Of a DNA stretch of 64,000 nucleotides, positions 53,606 to 63,064 are shown one piece after another. Numbering within the stretch: position 1 is the stretch's first letter; the number at the start of each line of letters is the position of its first letter. Source of the stretch: Tubulanus polymorphus (Eukaryota > Nemertea > Palaeonemertea > Tubulaniformes > Tubulanidae); contig NC_134029.1 of NCBI RefSeq assembly GCF_964204645.1, forward strand, positions 16,016,450 to 16,080,449. Reading direction: 5' to 3'. The notes under the pieces are model-generated. The model saw only the letters and a list, made by a program, of their open reading frames with translations, did no database searches and was not told where the DNA came from. The translations under genes were made by a program, and so were the position numbers.

Positions 53606-54217
53606 TTATTTTATAAATTTATATTCATATGGAAATTGTAATCTCAGTAATAATTTTGAACCTTTATTATTCTTCAATTTATTCATATATTCATCATGTA
53701 ATTCAGTAGGTATAATTTGATTTTCTTCCAATGATTGTTGCATAGATTTTTTATCTTTGTTATAAAATAAAACTAGAAATCTTATATTCTCCCTAAAGTC
53801 TTTAACAATTGAATTATATTTTTGATTTAAAACTCATGTTGTTATCCCAAAATGTCTTCCAGAGAAAGCTAGATAACATAACTCACTTTCTCTAACTTTT
53901 GAATCATGTAAATTTGCGCAATCATCTATGATAAATAATGTATTTGATCCTTTATAAGTATCCATTGCTATTTTTATACAATTATCTAAATTTTCTTTTA
54001 CTGTTTTAGGATCTAATATAATAAACTTTTTCATCTTAACTATATCTCTATTATATGTTTTATTCATTTCATAAGTAGGACAGAATAATATTATATTATC
54101 AAAATGATTCTTATAAATAGTTTCTAACAAATCTAATATGAAATGTGTTTTACCACAATTGGTTACACCAGTAACTAACATATTATGCGGTTCAAATATA
54201 AATAAATCTTTATTCAT
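53606..54217 (-). pseudogene. Maverick packaging ATPase, copy B
   Basis: Same 612-bp length as intact copy C. Walker A GVTNCGKTHFIL and Walker B TLFIIDDCANL intact. One nonsense change, TGG to TGA, in the ITTWVLNQ segment (about 53834), stops it after 127 codons. Start overlaps the integrase stop by 8 bp. Confidence 0.85.
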
Positions 54218-55301
54218 TTATTCTTTTAATTTTACTGGATAAAATCCATTCATTAAATTTATCATCGTATCCTTTATATTTCACCAAAGAATACTTTTTT
54301 CCTTTAAGAGTTTTTGTTTTCAATACTTTTTCTATTTTGTATTCTATTTCATCTGGATTTGGTACAAGTGATAATTCTTGTTCATAGAAAAAACCTAATA
54401 TTTCTTCATCTTTTAGATCTTCTAGTTTATAAACAAAAGGTTTAGTTAATATTATCTTTTTAATTTTAAATATTTCTTCAGTAAAATTAGGGGTATAACC
54501 TTTATAAAATGTTTTTCTATATTTAGATATTCTTACGTGTTGTCCTATTTTAAATTTTGGTTCACCAAAATCATGTGTAACAAACGCACCATATAAATTA
54601 TTCCAAACTATTTCCGAATTATCTTCTTTTCTAGCTTGTATAGGTTTCATATTTATAGAACTATGTTTAGAATTATTATAACCTTTCACTAAATCATCTA
54701 ATACATCGATATATTTATATGTTTCATTCGCAGTAAAATATTTCCACATTCTAGTTTTCAATGTTTTATTAAATCTTTCTATAATAGATGCTTTTTTATC
54801 TGAGTGTGTTGAAAAATATTCTACATCGTTATCAGATAATAGTTTTTTAAAATGTTTCTTATAAAATTCCTTACCTTCATCAAATTGTATCTTATCTGGA
54901 ATAGCTTCTTTAAATATTGATTTAAAAGCATTTGTCACTTCTATTCCAGTTTTATTTTTGATTGGAATTGACCATGCGTATCGACTGAATATGTCTATAA
55001 CATTCAGTATCCAGAAATATCATTTGTTGTATTCTTCTAAGTTCTTCATGTCAATTAAATCTGCTTGCCATTGTTGATCGATATATGAAACCATAACTTT
55101 TCTTGTTAAATAAGTTTTATCCATTTTCTTGTGGATTTGATATGTTGGTTGATTTTGTAACCATGATTTTAATTCACTATATTTCATACCACCATTTTCC
55201 TTATCAGATTTAATTTTATTCCATAATTCTGAAACGTTAGAATATGATACTTCACTTTCTGGGTTATAATATAACTCTCTTAAATATTGTTCTTTTTTCA
55301 T
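54210..55301 (-). pseudogene. Maverick integrase, copy B
   Basis: Full length (363 codons) with DDE residues in QWQADLIDM, IQFDEGKE and IERFNK, and a C-terminal chromodomain. A single in-frame stop (GGA to TGA) near 55020 in NKGYFW separates it into two open parts; no frameshift. Otherwise nearly the same as copy C. Confidence 0.85.
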
Positions 55302-55307
55302 CTTCTT

Positions 55308-55676
55308 TTAATCCATTAATAATAATTTAGATTTAGTTTCAATGGCTTTATGATTTGACTTATTTTCTGGTATGATAGGTTTATTGTCATTGGAATCATC
55401 TTTATCATCAGATTTGAATTTTGATTTATATATTACACCGGATAATATAATAACTGTTACTAATCCAATTGTAATATATAATTTATAATTACTTCCAGCA
55501 TTAGAAGAATCAGATGGATTATTACTTGAATCAATATCAGATAAAGTCTGTGATTCATTTATATCAGTTAATTTCTTTTTCTTAGCTTTTTTTAATTCTG
55601 CAGATCTTTTACCTAGTTCTCTTGCCCATTTAATTTGTTTCTCGGATCTAGCCTTTTTCTTAACGCCATCACTCAT
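55308..55676 (-). CDS. Small basic single-pass membrane protein, copy B
   Basis: 122 residues, intact. Basic N-terminus (MSDGVKKKARSEKQIKWARE), Ser/Asn-rich linker, one membrane helix (LYITIGLVTVIILSGVIY), charged tail. Overlaps the upstream gene by 8 bp (ATGAGTGA). The basic half could bind DNA and the helix anchor it; function unknown. Confidence 0.65.
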   Translation of the reverse strand: MSDGVKKKARSEKQIKWARELGKRSAELKKAKKKKLTDINESQTLSDIDSSNNPSDSSNAGSNYKLYITIGLVTVIILSGVIYKSKFKSDDKDDSNDNKPIIPENKSNHKAIETKSKLLLMD

Positions 55677-56204
55677 TTATTTTAGTTAATTTTTGTTCTG
55701 ATTCATTTTCTGTTTCGACGTTTGGTTGTAGTACAGCGTCATCTGTTTCGTTCTTACATGATTTATATTCCATAGGTTTGATGTTCGAAAATGTTATGAC
55801 GCCAGTAGAAATTAATGTCATAACCGATCCTAATTGAAATGAAGCATAACCAACCCATTTTTGTAATTCAGTCATAACTAAATAGTCATTTTTCAAATCA
55901 CTATATAATTTATTTTCATCATCAATTGTCATTAACCGGTTACATAATTTTGAATAACATTTTATAATACTATCTGAAATAGAATCATTTATTCGAGCCA
56001 ATCTTGCCTCTTCATAAATCTTAAAATATTTTATTACTTTATCGGGTTTCATAGAGTCTAGTTCTTGAAAAGTTATTATTTTTCCCAAGAAATCCTTAGA
56101 TTTCCCGCCAGCAATTAATAATTCAAGATGATGCTTACAATATAAATAGTATTCATAATTTATATTACAATTAACTTGAGCACAATTAGTTACAACTGTA
56201 TCTT
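55669..56204 (-). pseudogene. Conserved Maverick protein, copy B (5' end cut by copy C)
   Basis: Homologue of 58699-59277, open over 139 codons and readable to the boundary (VTNCAQVN...YEYYLYCKHHLELLI). The first 25 or so codons are separated by copy C, whose terminus AGTAATAGGGG starts at 56205 inside this gene. Confidence 0.8.
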
Positions 56205-56486
56205 AGTAATAGGGGTTTAGTTGTTTCAGATCAAAGGTCGAACGGTCGAGCTCGCAAAAATGAAAAAACATAAAAATAATAACAATTTCTACTTGAATTA
56301 CTCGCAAAACTCATAAAAATGAACAATAATTCTCGCATACTCGAATTTATTTTTCATTTTCTACTCGCTAGAAGAAAGTGTGAGTAAAGTGTGAGTTGTT
56401 TGAATTGTTATTATTTTTATGTTTTTTCATTTTTTACTCACTCGACCGTTCAACCTTTAACCTGAAACAACTAAACCCCTATTACT
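56205..56486. repeat. Terminal hairpin of Maverick C (282 bp)
   Basis: Arms of about 88 bp: AGTAATAGGGGTTTAGTTG from 56205 pairs with the sequence ending CCCCTATTACT at 56486. Both arms share CGAACGGTCGAG and AAAAAACATAAAAATAATAA. The loop region has smaller inverted words (TCTCGCATACTCGAA). Sequence inside 56487 matches the PolB-side end of copy B, so the two ends of this family are true inverted repeats. Confidence 0.85.
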
Positions 56487-56568
56487 CTTAAAATATTCAC
56501 ATATATATGAATAACATTTAAATCATTGAACTTCTAAAATCAATTTTAATAAAAAATATAGTATTAAA

Positions 56569-56808
56569 ATGGAAGCAAATAAGTACTACTGCCCAACATG
56601 TAATATCGATATAGACAAGTCTCAAAAAGCAAGACACAATAAAACTATAACACATTTAGAGAATAAATTGAAACTAGAGTATTCAGAACAGTTAACAAAG
56701 GGAAAGAAATTTATTGAATTATGGAACACTGATCCAAATAATAAACAATACGTTGAGGAATTTATTATCAAGGAATCGAAAGAACTTATCAAAAGCAGCG
56801 AGGAATGA
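56569..56808 (+). CDS. Chimeric small ORF: PolB zinc finger fused to HNH-type tail
   Basis: 79 codons. The first 44 residues match the first C2H2 finger of PolB (YYCPTCNIDIDKSQKARHNK); the rest (GKKFIELWNTDPNNKQYVEE) matches the C-terminal tail of the HNH protein. It arises because the terminal inverted repeat extends into the PolB coding region; whether it is expressed is unknown. Confidence 0.5.
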   Translation: MEANKYYCPTCNIDIDKSQKARHNKTITHLENKLKLEYSEQLTKGKKFIELWNTDPNNKQYVEEFIIKESKELIKSSEE

Positions 56809-56885
56809 AAAAGGATGACGTTGGTCGAAGAAATGGAAGAGGATTCTAAAATGTTAATCAATTTTAATAAAAATATGTATAATAA

Positions 56886-57539
56886 ATGGAGCCGGAACAA
56901 CCACAAACTATAAATATTACAAATAACACTGGTGTTATAAACATATACTACAAGAAGTGTTCTAAATGTGAATTAGATAAATTAGCTTTAACAGAATTTA
57001 GTAAGCGTAAGATTAGCAAAGATGGTTTTCAAAATTGTTGTAAAACTTGTGCTAAACTATATACCAAACAATACCGAGAAGATAATAGAGAAGCTTACAA
57101 TGATTATATGACAGAATACATGAGAGAAAAATATAAAACAGATCTTAATTTTAGATTAAAACAATGTTTACGGTCTAGATTAACGCAATTATTCAGTAAA
57201 GACAGTCACTCGTACACATTATCTGATCTATTGGGTTGTTCAGATGAATTTCTCAAATCATGGATAATATATCAATTCGATGATAAAATGAATATAGATA
57301 ATTATGGTGAATACTTTCATATTGATCATGTGTTGGCGATTTCTAAATTTGACATGAATGATGAATATGATAAGAAGCTAATCTGGAACTGGAGAAATTT
57401 AAGGCCTTTAGAAAAGAAAGAAAATATAATTAAATCTAACAAACTAGATATGAAATTATATTTAGATCAACTGGAAAAAACAAAAAAATTTATTGAATTA
57501 TGGAACTCAACACATAATGAAAAATACGTTGAATGTTAA
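56886..57539 (+). CDS. HNH endonuclease, Maverick C (intact)
   Basis: 217 residues starting ATAATAAATGG. Zinc ligands near the N-terminus (CSKCELDKLALTEF; NCCKTCAKLY), a basic helix (YREDNREAYNDYMTEYMREK), and a C-terminal HNH fold: HIDHVLAIS (His-Ile-Asp-His), Asn in WNWRNLRPL, and ENIIKSNKL. This zinc-ribbon plus HNH type is common in phage and large DNA viruses as homing or free-standing nucleases. It is the outermost gene on the integrase side. Role (homing, recombination, processing) unknown. Confidence 0.75.
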   Translation: MEPEQPQTINITNNTGVINIYYKKCSKCELDKLALTEFSKRKISKDGFQNCCKTCAKLYTKQYREDNREAYNDYMTEYMREKYKTDLNFRLKQCLRSRLTQLFSKDSHSYTLSDLLGCSDEFLKSWIIYQFDDKMNIDNYGEYFHIDHVLAISKFDMNDEYDKKLIWNWRNLRPLEKKENIIKSNKLDMKLYLDQLEKTKKFIELWNSTHNEKYVEC

Positions 57540-58380
57540 ACGCTTAGAGAACCGGTTTCTCTCGATCTATGTCAAACCGCCTGTATGTAATTGTATTAGG
57601 TTGTTTACAAAAACATCTGTGCCGTATTTCATATTCAGTTGAATGGGGCGCACCTCATTTGAATATTGATCGAATGTGCTATTTCAGTTGAAAAGGATTA
57701 ATCAATTATATTACAAAAGAAGGAACATCTGTTGCACCAGACAGTGTTTAGCTAGTGTATAACTGGCAGTTATAAACGCGCAGCACATAAGCATAGGAAC
57801 GTATAGGATATTCTCTCTATAAACACAATTTTAGGAGTTTACAGTTATAAATGTAAGTACTGTTTTTGTTGTTATTAAGGCGTTGGAAAACGCTAAACAT
57901 GTAAAACTTATCCTGGTAAGATGAGCCACAAAATGGTCATGTTTAAGTGCTGTAATTAATATTTTACAACTACAACTTCAAGTTAGTTTTATTCTACGTT
58001 AGATATTTATCTTTTAGATAACAAAATGAAGACCATTGAATAAAGAAAGTGAAGATGGATGGATGTGGAATCAGAAATTATGGATATTTCAACTCATAAG
58101 ACTGTAGCAGTTTAGCCATACTGTATAGGCTTCCAATGCATTACGTTTGCCGGAATTTCAATTGCGTCATTCAGCTGTTGTTAATGACACATAGTGACAG
58201 ATGTTGTATTATACTTTATTGATTCCTGCATTCCGCGCATACCTTACCGCTCGGCTGCCGAGCGGCTTGGAATGTGGAAATAGTTAATGATTGTAGAATA
58301 AAATATATGTGTGTTTATGAAATAGTATTTCCAACAGTCGTTTCTTTGAATTTATTTTCAGTTTTAGGATTTATTATCGA

Positions 58381-58470
58381 GAATCCGAAATGACTTATCT
58401 GGACAGTTATAATTACTGCTCATAATAGATAGACAATAGTAGTGAGATAATCTAAATCCTAATTTAAATA
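58381..58470 (+). promoter_or_regulatory. Conserved non-coding block (shared with 7630-7716)
   Basis: ATCCGAAATGACTTATCTGG, ACAGTTATAATTACTGC, ATAGATAGACAATAGTAGTG: matches copy A in inverse orientation at the same distance class from the same gene. Conservation in non-coding sequence between otherwise different spacers suggests a regulatory or packaging role; inference. Confidence 0.4.
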
Positions 58471-58479
58471 AAAAGTATT

Positions 58480-58690
58480 TAAAAAACAATAACTTCAACT
58501 AGCTAGTGAATTCTATTATATTTTTAATACTTTCTTTTCAAAAGAGAATACTTTATATTTTGAATAGATTCAAATAGATATTCTTTAAATTCAAATAGCT
58601 AGTATCAGTAGTCAATACTAGAATTCTTTAGCTTTAACTAGCTAGTATCATTTGAAGAATACTTTTAATACTATTCTTATTAAATTTCTC
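58480..58690. repeat. CTAGCTAGT repeat cluster, copy C
   Basis: AACTTCAACTAGCTAGTGAA, AAATAGCTAGTATCAGTAG, TTTAACTAGCTAGTATC and ACTAGAATTC words, spaced by poly-T/A runs, immediately upstream of the gene at 58699. Confidence 0.65.
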
Positions 58691-58691
58691 T

Positions 58692-58701
58692 AATATAAAT
58701 G
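58692..58701 (+). promoter_or_regulatory. TAAATG start context (example of a series)
   Basis: The A of most Maverick start codons here is part of TAAATG: 900, 2374, 3666, 47057, 47773, 48376, 48824, 49976, 51688, 56883, 58696, 59291, 60765 and 14598, usually preceded by a T run. PolB, the small gene at 46692 and the integrase are exceptions. See findings. Confidence 0.45.
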
Positions 58702-59277
58702 TCAAAGAAATCTAATAAGAATAGTATTGATATTGAAAAGACATTAGATGATTTAGGTATTAGTGATAATAAAGATACAGTTGCAACTAATTGTGCTCAA
58801 GTTAATAACAATATAGATTATGAATACTATTTATATTGTAAGCATCATCTTGAATTATTAATTGCTGGAGGGAAATCTAAGGATTTCTTGGGAAAAATAA
58901 TAACTTTTCAAGAATTAGATGCTATGAAACCCGATAAAGTAATAAAATATTTTAAGATTTATGAAGAAGCTAGATTAGCTAGAATAAATGATTCTATTTC
59001 AGATGGTATTGTCAAATGTTATTCAAAATTATGTAACCGGCTAATACCAATTGATGATGAAAATAAATTATATAATGATTTGAAAAATGACTATTTAGTT
59101 ATGACTGAATTACAAAAATGGGTTGGATATGCTTCATTTCAATTAGGATCGGTTATGACATTAATTTCTACTGGTGTCATAACATTTTCGAACATCAAAC
59201 CTATGGAATATAAATCAGGTAAGAACGAAACAGATGTACTACAACCAAACGTCGAAACAGAAAATGAATCAGAATAA
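58699..59277 (+). CDS. Conserved Maverick protein with C-terminal membrane helix, copy C
   Basis: 192 residues, intact, ATATAAATG start. Acidic N-terminus (IEKTLDDLGISDNKD), a conserved soluble core (YEYYLYCKHHLELLIAGGK; ITFQELDAMKPDKVIKYFKI; NDLKNDYLVMTELQKWVGY), one hydrophobic helix (SFQLGSVMTLISTGVITF) and a charged tail. Four homologues in the window keep this design. First gene of the four-gene run leading to the ATPase. Function unknown. Confidence 0.65.
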   Translation: MSKKSNKNSIDIEKTLDDLGISDNKDTVATNCAQVNNNIDYEYYLYCKHHLELLIAGGKSKDFLGKIITFQELDAMKPDKVIKYFKIYEEARLARINDSISDGIVKCYSKLCNRLIPIDDENKLYNDLKNDYLVMTELQKWVGYASFQLGSVMTLISTGVITFSNIKPMEYKSGKNETDVLQPNVETENESE

Positions 59278-59293
59278 AAATTAACTAAAATAA

Positions 59294-59683
59294 ATGAGTG
59301 ATGGAGTTAAGAAAAAGGCTAGATCCGAGAAACAAATTAAATGGGCAAGAGAATTAGGTAAAAGATCATCAGAATTAAAAAAAGCTAAGAAAAAGAAATT
59401 ATCTGATATAAATGAATCACCTGGTATTGATTCAAATAATAATCCATCTAATTCTTCTAATGTTGGAAGTAATTATAAATTATATATTACAATTGGATTA
59501 GTAACAGTTATTATATTATCCGGTGTAGTATATAAATCAAAATTCAAATCTGATGATAAAGATGATTCCAATGATGATCGGAAACTTAGTTATCCATGTA
59601 CAGACAATAAACCTATCATACCCGAAAATAAATCAAATCATAAATCAAATGAAAATAAATCTAAATTATTATTAATGGATTAA
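59294..59683 (+). CDS. Small basic single-pass membrane protein, copy C
   Basis: 129 residues, intact. Lys/Arg-rich N-terminus (MSDGVKKKARSEKQIKWARE), linker with NNNPSNSSN, membrane helix (YITIGLVTVIILSGVVY), charged tail. Has an in-frame insertion (DRKLSYPCT, about 59575-59605) not found in copies A and B. Gap of 16 bp to the upstream gene here, whereas copy B has an 8-bp overlap. Confidence 0.65.
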   Translation: MSDGVKKKARSEKQIKWARELGKRSSELKKAKKKKLSDINESPGIDSNNNPSNSSNVGSNYKLYITIGLVTVIILSGVVYKSKFKSDDKDDSNDDRKLSYPCTDNKPIIPENKSNHKSNENKSKLLLMD

Positions 59684-59689
59684 AATAAT

Positions 59690-60775
59690 ATGAAAAAAGA
59701 ACAATATTTAAGAGATTTATATTATAACCCAGAAAGTGAAGTATCATATTCTAACGTATCAGAATTATGGAATAAAATTAAATCTGATAAAGAAAAAATA
59801 AAATATAGTGAATTAAAATCATGGTTACAAAATCAACCCACATATCAAATTCATAAAAAGATGGATAAAAAATATTTAACAAGAAAAGTAATGGTTTCAT
59901 ATATTGACCAACAATGGCAAGCTGATTTAATTGACATGAAAAACTTAGAAGAATACAACAAAGGATATTTTTGGATACTAAATGTTATAGATATATTCAG
60001 TAGATACGCATGGAGTATCCCGATTAAAAATAAAACTGGTATAGAAGTTACAAATGCTTTTAAATCTATATTTAAAGAAGCTATTCCAGATAAGATACAA
60101 TTTGATGAAGGTAAAGAATTTTATAACAAACATTTCAAAAAACTATTATCTGATAACGATGTAGAATATTTTTCAACACATTCAGATAAAAAAGCATCTG
60201 TTATAGAAAGATTTAATAAAACATTGAAAACTAGAATGTGGAAATATTTCACCGCTAATGAAACATATAAATATATCGATGTGTTAGATGATTTAGTTAA
60301 AGGTTATAATAATTCTAAACATAGTTCTATAAATATGAAACCCATACAAGCTAGAAAAGAAGAAAATTCAGAAATAGTTTGGAATAATTTATATGGAGCA
60401 TTTGTTACACATGATTTTGGAGAACCTAAATTTAAAATAGGACAACATGTTAGAATTTCTAAATATCGAAAAACATTTTATAAAGGTTATACCCCTAATT
60501 TTACTGAAGAAATATTCAAGATTAAAAAGATAATATTAACTAAACCTTTTGTTTATAAATTAGAAGATTTAAAAGATGAAGAAATATTAGGTTATTTCTA
60601 TGAACAAGAATTATCATTAGTACCAAATCCAGATGAAATAGAATACAAAATAGAAAAGGTATTGAAAACAAAAACTCTTAAAGGAAAAAAGTATTCTTTG
60701 GTGAAATATAAAGGATATGATGATAAATTTAATGAATGGATTTTATCTAGTAAAATTAAAAGAATAAATGAATAA
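59690..60775 (+). CDS. Maverick integrase with chromodomain, copy C (intact)
   Basis: 361 residues, intact. N-terminal helical/Zn-free region (KEQYLRDLYYNPESEVSYSN), rve core with catalytic Asp in QADLIDMK (about residue 84), Asp in IQFDEGKEF (about 141), Glu in SVIERFNK (about 176); then an SH3-like part (FKIGQHVRISKYRKTF) and a C-terminal chromodomain (YKIEKVLKTK...YKGYDDKFNEWI, about 315-358). Chromodomains direct some integrases to modified histones. Same order as other copies: just after the small membrane protein and overlapping the ATPase start by 8 bp. Confidence 0.92.
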   Translation: MKKEQYLRDLYYNPESEVSYSNVSELWNKIKSDKEKIKYSELKSWLQNQPTYQIHKKMDKKYLTRKVMVSYIDQQWQADLIDMKNLEEYNKGYFWILNVIDIFSRYAWSIPIKNKTGIEVTNAFKSIFKEAIPDKIQFDEGKEFYNKHFKKLLSDNDVEYFSTHSDKKASVIERFNKTLKTRMWKYFTANETYKYIDVLDDLVKGYNNSKHSSINMKPIQARKEENSEIVWNNLYGAFVTHDFGEPKFKIGQHVRISKYRKTFYKGYTPNFTEEIFKIKKIILTKPFVYKLEDLKDEEILGYFYEQELSLVPNPDEIEYKIEKVLKTKTLKGKKYSLVKYKGYDDKFNEWILSSKIKRINE

Positions 60776-61379
60776 AGATTTATTTATATTTGAACCACAT
60801 TATATGTTAGTTACTGGAGTTACAAATTGTGGTAAAACACATTTCATATTAGATTTGTTAGAAACTATTTATAAAAATCATTTTGATAATATAATATTAT
60901 TCTGTCCTACATATGAAATGAATAAAACATATAATAGAGATATAGTTAAGATAAAAAAGTTTATTATATTAGACCCTAAAACAGTAAAAGAAAATTTAGA
61001 TAATTGTATAAAAATAGCAATTGATACTTATAAAGGATCTAATACATTATTTATTATCGATGATTGCGCAAATTTACATGATTCTAAAATTAGAGAAAGT
61101 GAGTTATGTTATTTAGCTTTCTCTGGGAGACATTTTGGGATAACAACTTGGGTTTTAAATCAGAAATATAATTCAATTGTGAAAGATTTTAGAGAGAATA
61201 TAAGATTTCTAGTTTTATTTTATAACAAAGATAGAAAATCTATGCAACAATCATTAGAAGAAAATCAAATTATACCTACTGAATTACATGATGAATATAT
61301 GAATAAATTAAAGAATAATAAAGGTTCAAAATTATTACTGAGATTACAATTTCCATATGAATATAAATTTATAAAATAA
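60768..61379 (+). CDS. Maverick DNA-packaging ATPase, copy C (intact)
   Basis: 203 residues, intact, starting inside the integrase stop (AATAAATGAATAAAG). Walker A GVTNCGKTHFIL at residues about 17-28, Walker B NTLFIIDDCANL at about 98-109, then ELCYLAFSGRHFGITTWVLN with the sensor-like segment, and SIVKDFRENIRFL. This is the A32/FtsK-HerA type ATPase that would drive DNA into the capsid. Last gene of the rightward run. Confidence 0.9.
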   Translation: MNKDLFIFEPHYMLVTGVTNCGKTHFILDLLETIYKNHFDNIILFCPTYEMNKTYNRDIVKIKKFIILDPKTVKENLDNCIKIAIDTYKGSNTLFIIDDCANLHDSKIRESELCYLAFSGRHFGITTWVLNQKYNSIVKDFRENIRFLVLFYNKDRKSMQQSLEENQIIPTELHDEYMNKLKNNKGSKLLLRLQFPYEYKFIK

Positions 61380-61402
61380 GATCCTAATTCAAAATATTAT
61401 AT

Positions 61403-61956
61403 AATTCACTGTATATTGATGGATGAGTGGATGAATTGGATGAATTGGATGAATTGGAAGAGTGGATGAATGGAAGAGTGTAATAATATATAATTTTCAT
61501 ATGTTTTTTATTTTTAAAACAGTAAGAGTTTGATTTGAAGATGTCATATAATAATAAATATATTTTTATAAAATAATAAAATGACAGATAATAAATGTCA
61601 TATAATAATAAATATATTTTCATAAAATAATAAATAATAAAATGATAAATAATAAATATATTTTTATAAAATAATAAATAATAAAATGATAAATAATAAA
61701 ATGATAAATAATAAATATATTTTTATAAAATAATAAATAATAAAATGATAAATAATAAATGTCATATAATAATAAATATATATTGTGTTAAATTTAATAA
61801 AGAATAAAAATATTATATTTATACTCATACTATTCTTCCAATTTATGTGTTAAAAAGTAAAATATATATATAATTATACTCATTCACTCTTCCACTCATC
61901 CAATTCATCCAACTCTTCCAACTCATCCATTCATCCATCAATATATACAGTGAATT
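61403..61956. repeat. Inverted repeat flanking A/T tandem repeats in convergent spacer, copy C
   Basis: AATTCACTGTATATTGATGG from 61403, followed by GATGAATTGGAT-type repeats, is mirrored by the stretch ending CAATATATACAGTGAATT at 61956. Arms are about 90 bp. Between them (61510-61790) are tandem AATAATAAATATATTTTTAT and AAATGATAAATAAT units. It separates ATPase from the convergent zinc-finger gene. Confidence 0.85.
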
Positions 61957-61967
61957 CTATAATCTTT

Positions 61968-63032
61968 TTAATTTTCATTTTCATATTTTTCTTTAAGCTT
62001 ATTGTATTCTAAATATATATCCATTTGCATTTTCCTTGATATAATTCCTGAACGATTCCCGAGTTTATATTTATAGAATTTTTCTCTTGAAAATATTTTT
62101 GGAATATAATTTTCGATTTCAGTTTTAGATGGATGTTTATTTAAAAATTCTCTAAAATCATCATATTTAAGTTCAAATAAGTTCATTGCATAACTTACAT
62201 TTGGTTTAAAGTTATCTAACTTTTTCAATATGGTAACTATATCATTACTCGAGAAATAATCTATAAATGTTTTTCTATACCACCGATAATCTAATATATT
62301 ACTATCATTTAATTTTGGATTTATAACTGTTGGATCTTCTATTACATTATCTGTACCAATATGTTTAATTGAGTATTTATGATTCAATTGTTTATCATAT
62401 ATTACATATTCTTTACATTTTTCACACCAAGATTTAAATACTTGTATTGCATGGGCCGAATCATTTCCACCTTTTGTTTTTAATTTATAATGTTTTGCCC
62501 AATTAGCCTTTGTTATACATTCATTACAGAAAGCACAATAATTCTGATCCTCTTTGCATTTATCTTTATATATATTGGCATATGTTTTTACTAATTGTAA
62601 AATATGTTCATCTTTTTTGATGTGTAATAAATAATCATTATAATTATCAAAATCTTCTTCACAATACATACATCTGATGTTATCTTTTGGTTGAACATTT
62701 GATTTTTCTATTTTAGGTTCAATATTATGTTCTATTTTAGGTTCAATATTATCGTCATTCGATGTAGAAGGTATAACATTATCTTCTATTTTAGGTTCAA
62801 TATTATCTTTTATTTTAGGTTCAATATTATCTTTTATTTTAGGTTCAATATTATCTTCTATTTTTATATCAATATTATTATTACGTTCAATTAAATATTC
62901 TTTGTATTGATTTAATTCATTTAATAAAAATGTTCCAATATATTCATTTATTCTTTTATAAGGTATTACATAATACAAATCATCATTGATTTCTTTATCA
63001 GCTTTGATTCTTTCATATACTTTACCTTCCAT
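61968..63032 (-). CDS. Maverick zinc-finger protein, copy C
   Basis: 354 residues, intact. N-terminus matches copy A (MEGKVYERI; LYYVIPYKR). Residues about 57-125 are repeats of DNIEPKIK/E with one NVIPSTSN, then several C2H2/C2HC-like fingers: RCMYCEEDFDNYNDYLLHIK, YCAFCNECITKANWAKHYK, WCEKCKEYVIYDKQLNHKY. C-terminal 120 residues are charged and helical (YDDFREFLNKHPSKTEIENY). Probably nucleic-acid binding; role in the element unknown. Confidence 0.65.
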   Translation of the reverse strand: MEGKVYERIKADKEINDDLYYVIPYKRINEYIGTFLLNELNQYKEYLIERNNNIDIKIEDNIEPKIKDNIEPKIKDNIEPKIEDNVIPSTSNDDNIEPKIEHNIEPKIEKSNVQPKDNIRCMYCEEDFDNYNDYLLHIKKDEHILQLVKTYANIYKDKCKEDQNYCAFCNECITKANWAKHYKLKTKGGNDSAHAIQVFKSWCEKCKEYVIYDKQLNHKYSIKHIGTDNVIEDPTVINPKLNDSNILDYRWYRKTFIDYFSSNDIVTILKKLDNFKPNVSYAMNLFELKYDDFREFLNKHPSKTEIENYIPKIFSREKFYKYKLGNRSGIISRKMQMDIYLEYNKLKEKYENEN

Positions 63033-63064
63033 TTATTATATACATTTTTATTAAAGTTAAAATT

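Larger units (their letters stand above)
41888..56204 (+). mobile_element. Maverick/Polinton copy B (nearly complete, decayed)
   Basis: Begins AGTAATAGGG at 41888, consistent with the 5'-AG...CT-3' ends of Mavericks, directly inside BEL/Pao coding sequence. Order: terminal hairpin, PolB, small protein, penton-like, three membrane or coiled-coil proteins, capsid, remnant; then convergent ATPase, integrase and two small genes. It is cut at 56204 in the last gene by copy C. PolB, penton, ATPase and integrase carry stops or frameshifts; capsid is intact. Confidence 0.88.
57540..58698. other. Non-coding kilobase between HNH gene and conserved protein, copy C
   Basis: No long frame. Less AT-rich than the genes until about 58350. 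Features: a GC-rich hairpin CCGCTCGGCTGCCGAGCGG at 58247-58265 with an outer CATTCC/GGAATG pairing; splice-like TTTTCAG at about 58362; a block shared with copy A at 58381-58470; and CTAGCTAGT repeats to 58690. The first 800 bp are not shared with copy A, so they may be acquired DNA. Confidence 0.5.
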
